The translations under genes were made by a program, and so were the position numbers. From positions 1,494,501 to 1,558,500 of the forward strand of contig CP081098.1 of NCBI GenBank assembly GCA_025141015.1: a DNA stretch of 64,000 nucleotides, written 5' to 3'. The notes beneath the pieces were generated by a model. That model made no database searches. It saw only the letters and a program-made list of their open reading frames with translations, and was not told the DNA's origin. Positions 8,471 to 17,543 of this stretch are shown here, one piece after another; position 1 is the first letter of the stretch, and each line of letters opens with the position of its first letter. This stretch comes from Rhodobacteraceae bacterium M382. GTDB taxonomy: Bacteria > Pseudomonadota > Alphaproteobacteria > Rhodobacterales > Rhodobacteraceae.

Positions 8471-9215
8471 GACACGCATCCTTTTGCTTGGCGGCACAAC
8501 CGAAGCGTCGCGCCTGGCCCGCGTTCTCGCAGAACGCGGTGCGGATGCGGTGTTTTCCTATGCCGGACGCACGGCCAGCCCGGTGGCGCAACCGTTGCCC
8601 ATGCGCATCGGCGGCTATGGCGGCGCGGGCGGTCTGGTCCAATACCTGCGGGCCGAAAACATCACCCATGTGATCGATTCCACCCATCCTTTTGCCGCAC
8701 AGATGAGCACCAATGCGGTTGCGGCCTGTGCGCAAGCGGGTGTGAAATTGGCCGCGCTGGAACGTGCACCATGGCAGGCGGTGGAAGGAGATTCGTGGTT
8801 GCATGTCAGCGATATGCAATGCGCGGTTGATGCGTTGCCCGAAGACAAGGCCAACGTTTTTCTGGCCATCGGAAAACAGAACCTCGACGTGTTTGCCGCC
8901 AAACCCCAGCACCATTATCTGCTGCGTCTGGTCGACGCGCCAGAGGCGGCGCTGCCCTTGCCTGATACGTCCCTGGTCATTGCCCGCGGTCCGTTTGACG
9001 CCGACACTGACACAGCCCTGATGCGGGAACACGCCATCACCCATGTGGTTGCCAAGAATGCCGGTGGCGCGGGGGCCGAGGCCAAGCTGATCGCCGCACG
9101 GGCTTTGGGCGCGACGATCATCATGATCGACCGCCCCCAGGTGCCGCAGCGCCGGATCCTGCGATCCGTTGATCAGGTTCTGGCCTGGTTGGATCACGTC
9201 GCCGACCCTTCCTGA
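8469..9215 (+). CDS. cobK: precorrin-6A reductase, inverted within the cob operon
   Basis: CobK reduces precorrin-6A to precorrin-6B with NADPH. The 248-residue protein opens with ILLLGGTTEASRLARVLAE, the Rossmann-type glycine-rich loop of the CobK/CbiJ family, and contains HVIDSTHPFAAQMS near residue 75 and a VVAKNAGGAGAEAKLIAAR stretch near 195. It runs on the plus strand between minus-strand cobL and cobJ: its start codon overlaps that of cobL and its last 22 bases overlap the end of cobJ. There is no clear ribosome site upstream. Any transcript running from cobI-cobJ into cobL would be fully antisense to cobK. Confidence 0.95.
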   Translation: MTRILLLGGTTEASRLARVLAERGADAVFSYAGRTASPVAQPLPMRIGGYGGAGGLVQYLRAENITHVIDSTHPFAAQMSTNAVAACAQAGVKLAALERAPWQAVEGDSWLHVSDMQCAVDALPEDKANVFLAIGKQNLDVFAAKPQHHYLLRLVDAPEAALPLPDTSLVIARGPFDADTDTALMREHAITHVVAKNAGGAGAEAKLIAARALGATIIMIDRPQVPQRRILRSVDQVLAWLDHVADPS

Positions 9216-9976
9216 TCTGGGGCCTGATCGGGGGCAAAACGGGGCGTATAGACATACCGCCCGACGACCCGTGTGTCGCTGTTGCCGACAATAACCACGG
9301 TGCGCATATCCGCCATTTCGGGCGTCGCGTCCTTCAGCGGAACGGTGGTGATCGTCTGCCCCGGTTTGGTCACGTCGCGGGCAAAGCTGATCAGCGTGTC
9401 ACCGCCACAAGCTTCGCGTAGGATCTCCAGCGCGCGGGCGAACTGATGCGGGCGCGATTTTGAACGCGGATTGTAAAACGCCATGGCAAATCCGGCCTCG
9501 CCAGCCGCGCGCAGGCGGGTTTCGATCAGGGACCAGGGTTTCAGATTGTCGGACAGGTTGATTGCCGCGAAATCATGACCCAAGGGCGCGCCGATCTGGG
9601 CCGCCGCTGCCAACATGGCTGTGATGCCGGGCAGGACCTTGATGTCGATGTCCAGCCACTCGGGCTTGCCGTCTTCCAGCGCTTCGAACACGGCCGAAGC
9701 CATGGCAAACACACCGGGATCACCGGAGGAAACCACAACAACCCGTTTGCCCTCGGTCGCCATTTCCAGCGCATGGGCGGCGCGATCGACTTCGACCCGG
9801 TTGTCGCTGGCGTGCAGGGTCAGCCCGTCACGCGGTTCGATCCGTTTGACATAAGGGATATAGCCGACAATGTCGGTGGCCTGGGCCAGCGCATCGCGCA
9901 CTTCCTGGGTGACCAATGCCTCGTCTCCGGGGCCAAGCCCCGCGATAACGACCCAGCCGTTTTCCGAAACACTCAT
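9194..9976 (-). CDS. cobJ: precorrin-3B C17-methyltransferase
   Basis: CobJ methylates C17 of precorrin-3B and drives ring contraction to precorrin-4. The 260-residue protein contains VVIAGLGPGDEALVTQE at its N-terminus, DIVGYIPYVKRI near residue 36, VSSGDPGVFAMASAVFE near 82 and LPGITAMLAAAAQIGAPLG near 112, then AFYNPRSKSRP near 165, all family hallmarks. Its ATG overlaps the stop of cobI (ATGA at 9973-9976), and its 3' end overlaps the convergent cobK by 22 bases. The protein has a C-terminal tail after FTPRF that is rich in Asp, Gln and Pro, outside the conserved core. Confidence 0.95.
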   Translation of the reverse strand: MSVSENGWVVIAGLGPGDEALVTQEVRDALAQATDIVGYIPYVKRIEPRDGLTLHASDNRVEVDRAAHALEMATEGKRVVVVSSGDPGVFAMASAVFEALEDGKPEWLDIDIKVLPGITAMLAAAAQIGAPLGHDFAAINLSDNLKPWSLIETRLRAAGEAGFAMAFYNPRSKSRPHQFARALEILREACGGDTLISFARDVTKPGQTITTVPLKDATPEMADMRTVVIVGNSDTRVVGRYVYTPRFAPDQAPDQEGSAT

Positions 9977-10689
9977 GGTCTGCGCCCCTGTCCATGAACC
10001 ATCGCGATGGAGAAATAGGGCACAGGACCGTCCAACTCGGACAGCTTGTGTACTTGTTGCTCGGCCATGGTGCCTTTGACCACGATCCAGGCGTCGTTCA
10101 AACGGCCAGCCCGTTCCAATGCGCGGCGCAGTTTTGGCAGATTGCGGCCAATTTTCATCACCACCAGCGCGTCGGTTCCAGCGGCACGTTCGGTCAGCTC
10201 GTCTTCGGAGAGCGTCGCCATTGCCACGGTCAGCACATCGTCGCCCCAGGTGATCGGGTGGCCGGTGGCGGTCCAGCAGCCGGACATGCCGGTAATGCCG
10301 GGGATCACGTCGACCTGTGTCCGGTCGCGCAGGCGGGTATAGAGATGCATGAACGACCCATAAAGGAACGGGTCACCTTCGCACAGGACCACGACGTCTT
10401 CGGATTGAGACAACTCGGCCAGACGGTCGGCCCAATCGTCATAAAACGCCGAAAGCTGCCGGTTGTATTCGGGATCGGAGAAATGGATTTCCGTGGTGAC
10501 CGGGTATTCCATCGCATGTTCCACGGCCGTATCGGGCATCAACCCGTTGACGATGGTCCGGGCCTGGCCCACATGGCCGGCCTTGCGGAAATAGGCCACA
10601 TGACGCGCCGATTGGATCGCGCGGTACGATCGGACGCTCATCAATTCGGGATCGCCGGGACCCAGCCCGGCACAGATCACTTTACCCAT
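9973..10689 (-). CDS. cobI: precorrin-2 C20-methyltransferase
   Basis: The enzyme adds a methyl group to C20 of precorrin-2, giving precorrin-3A. The 238-residue protein has VICAGLGPGDPELMSVRSYRA at the start, VVLCEGDPFLYGSFMHLYTRL near residue 90 and DVIPGITGMSGCWTATG near 118. The open frame extends further upstream, but ATG at 10689 begins the conserved core and falls just beyond the cobH stop, leaving one base between genes. Its 3' end overlaps cobJ, consistent with a tightly coupled operon. Confidence 0.95.
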   Translation of the reverse strand: MGKVICAGLGPGDPELMSVRSYRAIQSARHVAYFRKAGHVGQARTIVNGLMPDTAVEHAMEYPVTTEIHFSDPEYNRQLSAFYDDWADRLAELSQSEDVVVLCEGDPFLYGSFMHLYTRLRDRTQVDVIPGITGMSGCWTATGHPITWGDDVLTVAMATLSEDELTERAAGTDALVVMKIGRNLPKLRRALERAGRLNDAWIVVKGTMAEQQVHKLSELDGPVPYFSIAMVHGQGRRP

Positions 10690-10690
10690 G

Positions 10691-11320
10691 TCACTCTTTC
10701 CAGCTGGCCAGCGCGTTGATCGCGGCCACGGTGATGGCCGATCCACCCAAGCGGCCTTTGACGATCATCGACGGCACCGGCGGATCTTGCATCAATGCGT
10801 CCTTGGATTCCATGGCGCCGACAAACCCCACGGGGCAGCCGATGATGGCGGCAGGGCGGGGGCAATTGGGATCCTGCAGGATGTTCAGCAGGTGAAACAG
10901 CGCCGTGGGGGCGTTGCCAATGGCAACCAGCGCGCCTTCGAGCTTGGGCCGCCACAACTCTACGGCAGCCGCAGAGCGGGTGTTGCCCATCTCCTTGGCC
11001 ATCTCGGGCACTTTGGGGTCGCGCAGGGTGCAGATCACTTCGTTGTCGGCGGGCATGCGCGGACGGGTGACGCCTTCGGACACCATATAGGCGTCGCACA
11101 GGATCGGCGCGCCATTGGCCAATGCGGCGCGGGCGATTTCGGCCATGCCGGGGGTGAAGCGCACGTGTTCTTCCAGCCCCACCATACCAGCGGCATGGAT
11201 CATGCGGACAACAACGGATTCCTCATCCTTGTTAAAGCGGGCCAGATCGGCTTCGGAGCGGATGGTGGCAAAGCTCTCTTTATAGATCTTGGCGCCATCG
11301 GTTTCATAGGTGTGGAGCAT
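10691..11320 (-). CDS. cobH: precorrin-8X methylmutase
   Basis: CobH moves the methyl group from C11 to C12 of precorrin-8 to form hydrogenobyrinic acid. The 209-residue protein has the catalytic histidine in RMIHAAGM (His42), LCDAYMVSEG near residue 77 and IIGCPVGFVGAMESK near 165, all expected for CobH/CbiC. It lies one base from the cobG stop and one base from the cobI start. Confidence 0.95.
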   Translation of the reverse strand: MLHTYETDGAKIYKESFATIRSEADLARFNKDEESVVVRMIHAAGMVGLEEHVRFTPGMAEIARAALANGAPILCDAYMVSEGVTRPRMPADNEVICTLRDPKVPEMAKEMGNTRSAAAVELWRPKLEGALVAIGNAPTALFHLLNILQDPNCPRPAAIIGCPVGFVGAMESKDALMQDPPVPSMIVKGRLGGSAITVAAINALASWKE

Positions 11321-11321
11321 C

Positions 11322-12497
11322 TCAGGTCCCCTGGGTCAGAATGTCGGGTGCGCGGCGCAGGGCGTCGGCGGTCAAATCGGTTTGGGCGGGTCGATCCGCG
11401 GCGGTGCCACCCCGGATCAAGTCAAAAGTATCAGGGCCAGTCGCGGTCAGCGTCAGCGGGGCCGGGCCCGGATGCGCGCATCCTTTGGCGCAGCCTGACA
11501 CGTGCAGGGTTTGGTTGGCCGGCAATGTGGGAGCCAGATCCAACGCCAGCTGACGGGTGGCGCCAAGCGCCTGCGGGCACCCGGGCGCGCCTGTGCAAGC
11601 GGTCACACGCAGGCGCGGGTCAGCGGCGTCAAAGATGGCACCGTCGCAGGGGGCACAGGTGGCAAGCCCTTCGAGCAGCAGCATCCGCCAGGGTGTGAGC
11701 CGGATCGGGGCCAGATCCGCAAGGGTGGCAAAGCTGTCGGCCTCGATCTGACCAAACGCCAATGCCGCGAGCGTGCCCGAGGGGCAGGGGCCGGGCAGGG
11801 GCTGAGTTTGTTGGGGGCGCATTGCACCGGTGGTATGGCCCTGCGGTAGTGTGGCGCCGTTTGCGATCAGCGTCTTCATCCGTCCGCGACCCGAGGGCGC
11901 GCCACCAGAGGCCAGAAACCAGCGGGCCAGATCCAAGGCCGCGTTAGCCGCGGTTTCTACTGTGACCAAAAGCCCGGTTTCGGCACCATCAGCGCGCAGG
12001 ATCACCCCGTCAGATGTCCGTTCAATGCGAATGTCGGCGGCCACATTCTGCAACACCGGGGCTGGGCCACAATCCACCGCGAAACCGAATTTTCCGGGCA
12101 GTTTCAAATCGGTGGCAGCTGTCAGTGCCGTGCTGAGTGCCTTGGCGATCCGGTGCGTGTCATCCCCGTCGCGCCAGAATGGGGTCAGCAGCACGTTACG
12201 GCGTGCTTCGGCTTCGGCGTCGTCGTCCACCAGCCCCAGTTTGCGCAGCCCGGCGATCAATTCAGGATGAGACTCCTGACGAATGCCGCGCATCTGAAGG
12301 TTGGCGCGGGCGGACAGGTCCAGCAACCCATTGCCAAAGCGGCGCGACAGCTCGGCAATGCCGATGCCCTGTTCGCGGGTCAGATGTCCCAGAGGCGCGC
12401 GGACGCGTACCACCAGACCGTCGCCCGACATCATCGGACGCAGGGCACCGGGGCACCAGCCGTAAACCTTGGGGCTGTGGGCGGAGGCTGCGCTCAT
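11322..12497 (-). CDS. cobG: precorrin-3B synthase (oxygen-dependent)
   Basis: CobG is the iron-sulfur monooxygenase that hydroxylates C20 and forms the ring-A lactone, the defining step of the aerobic pathway. The 391-residue protein resembles sulfite/nitrite reductases: a ferredoxin-like N-terminal half (LVVRVRAPLGHLTREQG) and, near the C-terminus, the cluster ligands in CTGAPGC and SGCAKGCAHP. The start at 12497 overlaps the cobN stop as ATGA; the longer open frame upstream lies inside cobN. The central region is rich in Pro and Gly around residue 230, where family members vary. Confidence 0.93.
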   Translation of the reverse strand: MSAASAHSPKVYGWCPGALRPMMSGDGLVVRVRAPLGHLTREQGIGIAELSRRFGNGLLDLSARANLQMRGIRQESHPELIAGLRKLGLVDDDAEAEARRNVLLTPFWRDGDDTHRIAKALSTALTAATDLKLPGKFGFAVDCGPAPVLQNVAADIRIERTSDGVILRADGAETGLLVTVETAANAALDLARWFLASGGAPSGRGRMKTLIANGATLPQGHTTGAMRPQQTQPLPGPCPSGTLAALAFGQIEADSFATLADLAPIRLTPWRMLLLEGLATCAPCDGAIFDAADPRLRVTACTGAPGCPQALGATRQLALDLAPTLPANQTLHVSGCAKGCAHPGPAPLTLTATGPDTFDLIRGGTAADRPAQTDLTADALRRAPDILTQGT

Positions 12498-15400
12498 GCT
12501 GCGCCCTCCAGTTCGGCCATGATCGAATTGCGCCGTGTGATCCACAGGCCCGCGTCATGCAGCGCCCGGAACCGGTCGCGCATGGCCTGGAGCGCCTGTG
12601 GGTTTTCACGTTCCATGAAATCGACCAGATCGTCGCGCCCCAGCGTGGCTTCGAAATAGAGATCGAACAGATGCGGCTGTACCACCTGCGCCAGATGGGC
12701 AAAGGCCGCCATATGGTCCAAGGTTGCAGAAATTTCGGCTGCGCCCCGGAACCCATGCTCCATCATCGCGGTCGCCCAATCGGGGTTGGCGGCGCGCGCG
12801 CGGGTGACGCGGGCAATTTCTTCGCCCAAAGATCGCGCCTGTGGCTGATCGGGGCGGGTGGCGTCCATGTGATAGAGCGCCGGGGCCTTGTGGCCGACGC
12901 GGGCCATGGCGGCGGCAAATCCGGCCTCATGCGCGGCATAATCCGAGGCCATCAACAGGTCGGTTTCCGGCAGATCCTGCAAGTGGACAAAGCTGTCGGC
13001 ACCCTTCAGCCGGTTTTCGAGAGCGGCGCGGGCGTTGGTGATGTCGCCCTTGGCGTCGATGGCGTGGGACGAGGCGTTGAGCCAGGCCTCGCCTGCGGCT
13101 TCGCGGGCCTCGTGGGTATAATCGTCCAGGGACGCGGTCATGTTCAGGCCGTATTGCCCGGGGCGGGGGCCAAAGACGCGGGGTGTCTCGGTCAGATAAG
13201 GGTTGTCGTCGGCGCTTTCGTCACGGGTGTGCAACACTGCGGCGGCGGATTCGAACATCTGCGCCAGCCCGGGGAACACATCGCGGAAGAGCCCCGACAC
13301 GCGCAAAGTCACGTCGATCCGGGGACGGTTCAGGAGCGCCAGCGGGATCACTTCGAATCCGGACACACGTTCCGAATTCTCGTCCCATTTCGGTGCCAGT
13401 CCCGCCAGATGCAAGGCCATGGCAAATTCTTCACCTGCGGTGCGCATGGTGGCGGACCCCCACAGGTCGATGACCAACCCTTTGGGCCAGTCGCCATGGT
13501 CCTGAAGGTGGCGGCGCAACAACTCTTCGGCCAGTTTCACGCCCTGCGCCTGCGCCGCCCGCGACGGGACCGCGCGTGGGTCGGTGGTAAACAGGTTGCG
13601 CCCGGTCGGCAATACATCCGAGCGCCCGCGAAATGGAGAACCGGAGGGGCCGGGGGCGACCAGACGACCGGCCAACGCATCGCGCAGGCCCTGGCGTTCA
13701 CTGTCACCGCAGTCACCGGTGCCAAAGATGTGCAGACCTTCGCCGTATTGGCTTTCTTTGATGTCACAGACAAAGCGGTCGATGCGTGTGATCGCTTCGG
13801 CAGGCGAGCTGTCAGGTGTCAGTCCCAGGTCGGCTTCGACCCCGGTGCCCTGGGCTTCGGCGCGGATGTCCGAGATCAGCCGGTCACGCCGGGCCGGGTC
13901 CAGCCCATCGGCAGTGGAATATTCATCCAGCAGGCTTTCCAGCCGTCCCATGCCTTCGGGCAGGGCGGTCTGTGCCAGCGGCGGCGGCAGATGCCCGATG
14001 GTCACGCCGCCGATACGGCGTTTGGCCTGGGCGGCCTCGCCGGGGTCATTGACGATGAACGGATAGGTGACGGGCAGGGCGCCCGTCAGTGCCTCGGGCC
14101 AGCAGTCGCTGCCAAGCGCCACGGATTTGCCCGGCAGCCATTCCAGCGTGCCATGGGCACCGATATGTACCAGCGCGTCGATCTGGCCCTGCATCCATAG
14201 ATAAAACGCCACATAGGCATGGCGCGGCGTGCGTTCGAGATCGTGGTAATCATCGCTGCGTGTCTGAACATCGCCGCGTTCAGGTTGCAGCGCGATCAGC
14301 GCCTGACCGGCGCGCAGCGCCTTGAACACGAACTGACCGTCGATACAATCGGGATCACTGTCCGGTGCGCCCCAGGCCGCATTCAGATCGTCGCGCAGCG
14401 TTGTAGGCAGGGCGTCGCGCGCGGCGAGGTAGTCCTTTACCGGCCAGCTCAACGAGTCGCGCATCAGCGCCTGACCCAGATCTGAGGGCGCAGCGACTGC
14501 ATAGCTATGTGTGGCCAGATCCGTCAAAATTTCGGTGCAGGAGGCCAGCGCGTCCATTCCCACGGCATGAGCCAACTGGTGTGCCTTACCGGGATAGGTG
14601 GACAGGATGATGCCGAGGCGTTTGTCCGCGTTGGACAGGGTGGCCAGTTTGCGCCAGCCATCAACACGATCCACCACGGCGCGAATGCGGTCCGCATCAG
14701 CGCGGTGGGCAAAGCGAGAGTATTGCAGATCGAGGTCCTGGCGTCCGGGGGCCTTGAAGCTGGCAACCCCGGCAAAGATCCGACCGTCGACTTCGGGCAG
14801 CACCACATGCATCGCCAGATCGGCAGGGGATAGCCCGCGTTCGGCCTCGGCCCAATCCTTGCGCCGGGCGGTTGACAGAGCGACCTGAAACACCGGGCAG
14901 CCGACAACCGACAAGGGGGATCCAGAACCATCCGCCGCTTGGGCTGAAAAGGCTGTGGCGTTGATGATCGCAACCGGGTCCAGCGCGGGCAATGTCTCGC
15001 GCAGCCATCCCGCCGCGGCAGGGGCTTTGAGCGAGGCGGCAAAGACGCCCAAGGCGGCATAGCCGCGACTGCGCAACTCGGCGATCAGCGCATCCACTGG
15101 TTCGGTATCGGCAGAAGTTAGATAAGAGCGGTAAAAGCTGACCAGAGCCAGCGGTTTGCCGTCCGGATCAACGTCCGGCACGACGCCCCGATCCGGATCA
15201 TAAAACCCGAATTGCGGCATGGATTTGAGCCCCAGTACCGGCCCGGCATAGAGACCAGCAGCCAGCGCCAACTGTGCCAGCGCCGCCTGTGCAGCCACAG
15301 CACCGCCCGCATCGCACAACGCCTGCAATCGGCGTAATGTGGAAACGGGCAGGGTGGACAGTTCGTCCAGGCGTGCATCTTCGCGCCCGTCCGCAGGCAA

Positions 15401-15739
15401 GATGGCCAAGGCAATGCCCTTGCGCCGTGCCAAATCCTGAAGCGTGGCCAGACCATAGGACCAATAGCTTTCGCCGCCGATCAGACGCACCAGAATGCCC
15501 TTGGCCCCCTCCAGCGTCTGTTCGGCATACACATCCACCGACAGCGGATGTTTCAGTGCCACCAGGTTGGCCAATCGGCACGTGGGCAGTTTGCCATTCG
15601 CGCGATGCCAGCCCGCCGCAAAAGCACCCAGGTCACTGTCCGAGAACGACAACACCACCAGGTCCGCAGGGTTTTGCCCCAGATCCTGTGGGGTGTCGGT
15701 CTGGTCCAACCCATGGCTTTCGCGAAAGACGACATGCAT
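12494..15739 (-). CDS. cobN: cobaltochelatase large subunit CobN
   Basis: CobN is the porphyrin-binding subunit of the ATP-dependent CobNST cobaltochelatase, which inserts Co2+ into hydrogenobyrinic acid a,c-diamide. The 1081-residue protein shows the family's conserved central and C-terminal blocks, including HIGAHGTLEWLPGKSVAL near 545, GDCWPEALTGALP, FVCDIKESQYGEGLHIFG near 645, and VDLWGSATMRTAGEEFAMAL near 755. It is shorter than many CobN proteins (about 1200-1280 residues), mostly by a compact N-terminus. The AAA+ partners CobS and CobT are not in this window. It starts six bases after the cobW stop and overlaps cobG. Confidence 0.95.
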   Translation of the reverse strand: MHVVFRESHGLDQTDTPQDLGQNPADLVVLSFSDSDLGAFAAGWHRANGKLPTCRLANLVALKHPLSVDVYAEQTLEGAKGILVRLIGGESYWSYGLATLQDLARRKGIALAILPADGREDARLDELSTLPVSTLRRLQALCDAGGAVAAQAALAQLALAAGLYAGPVLGLKSMPQFGFYDPDRGVVPDVDPDGKPLALVSFYRSYLTSADTEPVDALIAELRSRGYAALGVFAASLKAPAAAGWLRETLPALDPVAIINATAFSAQAADGSGSPLSVVGCPVFQVALSTARRKDWAEAERGLSPADLAMHVVLPEVDGRIFAGVASFKAPGRQDLDLQYSRFAHRADADRIRAVVDRVDGWRKLATLSNADKRLGIILSTYPGKAHQLAHAVGMDALASCTEILTDLATHSYAVAAPSDLGQALMRDSLSWPVKDYLAARDALPTTLRDDLNAAWGAPDSDPDCIDGQFVFKALRAGQALIALQPERGDVQTRSDDYHDLERTPRHAYVAFYLWMQGQIDALVHIGAHGTLEWLPGKSVALGSDCWPEALTGALPVTYPFIVNDPGEAAQAKRRIGGVTIGHLPPPLAQTALPEGMGRLESLLDEYSTADGLDPARRDRLISDIRAEAQGTGVEADLGLTPDSSPAEAITRIDRFVCDIKESQYGEGLHIFGTGDCGDSERQGLRDALAGRLVAPGPSGSPFRGRSDVLPTGRNLFTTDPRAVPSRAAQAQGVKLAEELLRRHLQDHGDWPKGLVIDLWGSATMRTAGEEFAMALHLAGLAPKWDENSERVSGFEVIPLALLNRPRIDVTLRVSGLFRDVFPGLAQMFESAAAVLHTRDESADDNPYLTETPRVFGPRPGQYGLNMTASLDDYTHEAREAAGEAWLNASSHAIDAKGDITNARAALENRLKGADSFVHLQDLPETDLLMASDYAAHEAGFAAAMARVGHKAPALYHMDATRPDQPQARSLGEEIARVTRARAANPDWATAMMEHGFRGAAEISATLDHMAAFAHLAQVVQPHLFDLYFEATLGRDDLVDFMERENPQALQAMRDRFRALHDAGLWITRRNSIMAELEGAA

Positions 15740-15745
15740 CGTGCG

Positions 15746-16780
15746 TCAGGCTCCCAATTCGGCGCGGATCGCCGTTTCGTTGATGTCGTCATGCTCGGCG
15801 ATCACAACCAATTGGGTCTTGCGGGGCTGACTGCCCCAGGGCTGATCGTACTGCGCCCGCAGCCGTTCACCGACGGCCTGAACCAGCATGCGCATCGGCT
15901 TGCCAGTAACAGCGACGTACCCTTTGACCCGCAGGATGTTGCGTTCGCGCGCAAGACGGATGATTGCATCCTGCAGCACTTGGGGGTCATCTACTTCGCC
16001 CATTTCGACCACTATGGATTCGAAATCGTCATGTTCGTGGTCATGATGGCCATCATGGTGGCTGGGGCGGGCATCCAGGTCGTCTTCGGCGGCGGCGTTC
16101 AGGCCCAGAATCACCCGCGGGTCAATCACGCCTTCGCTCATGGGCAGCACCGGCAGCTTGCGCGGGGTTTCCGCATCAATCACGGCGCGTGCCTTGGCAA
16201 TACCCTCTTCGCCAGCCAGATCCGCCTTGGAGAGCAGCACGATGTCAGCGCAGGAAATCTGGTCCTCGAACACCTCGGACAGGGGCGTTTCGTGATCCAG
16301 CGACTCATCGGCTTCGCGCTGGGCCTGAACCGCGTCCAGATCGGGAGCGAACTGGCCTTTGGCGACAGCTTCGGCATCGGCCAGAGCAATCACCCCGTCC
16401 ACGGTGATGCGCGATCGGATCGCGGGCCAATCAAACGCCTTGAGCAACGGTTTGGGCAGCGCCAAACCGGATGTTTCGATCAGGATATGCTCGGGCTGCT
16501 CCGGCAGGGCCATCAGCTGTTCGATGGTCGGGATAAAGTCATCCGCCACGGTGCAGCAGATACAGCCGTTGGCCAGCTCGACAATGCTGTTTTCCGGACA
16601 GTTTTCATCGGCGCAGGATTTCAGGATGTCACCATCCACACCGGCGGTGCCAAATTCATTGACCAGCACGGCCAGACGTTTGCCCTGAGGGTTCTGCATC
16701 AAATGCCGGATCAGCGTGGTTTTGCCAGCGCCAAGAAAACCGGTGATGACGGTGACGGGGATCTTGTTGAGGTCGGACAT
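15746..16780 (-). CDS. cobW: CobW GTPase, presumed cobalt metallochaperone
   Basis: A 344-residue member of the G3E GTPase COG0523 family. It has the Walker A GFLGAGKTT at residues 14-22, the metal-binding CICCTV near residue 73 and a histidine-rich linker around residue 245 (HHDGHHDHEHDD) that should bind divalent metal. The C-terminal domain contains ILRVKGYVAV. CobW members of this family have been linked to Co2+ delivery to CobNST. The gene sits between the DUF1636 gene and cobN with gaps of three and six bases, a position that fits handing metal to the chelatase. Confidence 0.94.
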   Translation of the reverse strand: MSDLNKIPVTVITGFLGAGKTTLIRHLMQNPQGKRLAVLVNEFGTAGVDGDILKSCADENCPENSIVELANGCICCTVADDFIPTIEQLMALPEQPEHILIETSGLALPKPLLKAFDWPAIRSRITVDGVIALADAEAVAKGQFAPDLDAVQAQREADESLDHETPLSEVFEDQISCADIVLLSKADLAGEEGIAKARAVIDAETPRKLPVLPMSEGVIDPRVILGLNAAAEDDLDARPSHHDGHHDHEHDDFESIVVEMGEVDDPQVLQDAIIRLARERNILRVKGYVAVTGKPMRMLVQAVGERLRAQYDQPWGSQPRKTQLVVIAEHDDINETAIRAELGA

Positions 16781-16783
16781 GAC

Positions 16784-17173
16784 TTACTCCTCTGTCGGCA
16801 TTTCAGCCGGGGGGATACGTGCGATGGATTGTTTGCGAAAGACAACGGGGCGTTCGCGCCAGGGCACCAGCCCGTTGTCGGTATTGGCATAGGCGGTGAC
16901 GCCGGCAATGATGTCTTCGGCGTGTTGCGCCGGGTCCATATCGCCGTACACATAGGACCAGCGCGCCGGCCCACCGGTCAGCGCCATGGAACAGCCCCGG
17001 GTACAGGCCGACAGGCATTCCGCCGGGCGCAAGCTGATATTGTCCGGCAGGTCGAAGGCCTGCAAGGCTTCGTACATTTCGGTGCCCGGGCGTTTGGCTT
17101 CCGGGTCGCTCATCTCTCCACGACGGCAGGTCGTGCAGATCGTCAGTGTTACCTGGCCCTTTTTAGCCATCAT
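16784..17173 (-). CDS. DUF1636 protein, first gene of the riboswitch-led cob operon
   Basis: A 129-residue protein with a ferredoxin-like cysteine pattern: ICTTCRRG near residue 10 and LSACTRGCSMALTG near 66, resembling thioredoxin-like [2Fe-2S] folds, plus YVYGDMDP near 85. DUF1636 genes recur in alphaproteobacterial cobalamin loci next to cobW and cobN, but no biochemical role has been shown. The real start is ATG at 17173 or the adjoining ATG at 17170, after AGAGGT; the longer open frame runs back into the riboswitch and is not coding. A redox or metal-handling role in cobalt insertion is an inference from position and cysteines. Confidence 0.85.
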   Translation of the reverse strand: MMAKKGQVTLTICTTCRRGEMSDPEAKRPGTEMYEALQAFDLPDNISLRPAECLSACTRGCSMALTGGPARWSYVYGDMDPAQHAEDIIAGVTAYANTDNGLVPWRERPVVFRKQSIARIPPAEMPTEE

Positions 17174-17289
17174 GGCAGACCTCTTTCGCGCGTTTCGACG
17201 ACAAGGGAGAGATGGCCAGCAAGGGCGCCATGAGCGGCATGCCCAACAGCCGGACGCGAAACACCCCGTTCGCCCGTTACAGTTCCAGC

Positions 17290-17490
17290 GCTGGCAGGTC
17301 TCCCGGCTTGCGGATTTCGAGAAACCCACGTGGGGCTCTCTGCGGCTGGCCTGCCTTCCCAACCTTGCGGTCAGTGGCCAGGCAACCTCTCCGGTCACGG
17401 TCGCGGGGGCGGCTGCGCTTCGGCTTTGGACATTTACATGTCGCGCAGCCTATCGCATTCCCTCTTCGCCTGTCCTAGAACAGGCACCAG
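17290..17490 (-). promoter_or_regulatory. cobalamin riboswitch leading the DUF1636-cobW-cobN operon
   Basis: On the minus strand the blocks appear in order: GGCGAAGAGGGAATGCG (near 17460), a CCCCCGCGACCGTGACC region (near 17400), GGCCACTGACCGC (near 17372), GGGAAGG and CCGCAAGCCGGGAGACCTGCC (17293-17313). This matches a second class I cobalamin riboswitch. A GCCTGT/ACAGGC inverted repeat (17469-17486) could be the outer stem at its 5' end. The promoter must lie close to, or overlap, the divergent cobO start at 17544. Confidence 0.92.
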
Positions 17491-17543
17491 CCTTGCCCCC
17501 TTGCGGCAAAGGCCTGCCCCTTGTCAAGAGAAGGATGTCCCCC

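Noticed and set aside
12137-14200. 687-residue open frame on the plus strand
   Set aside because: It runs antisense to cobG and cobN, which have clear family motifs, and shows only Arg/Gly/Gln-rich shadow composition.
17163-17264. 33-residue hydrophobic leader frame (GTG start) between the riboswitch and the DUF1636 gene
   Set aside because: Its stop overlaps the DUF1636 start region, which is suggestive, but it has no ribosome site and no recognised homologue, so it is left out of the gene list.
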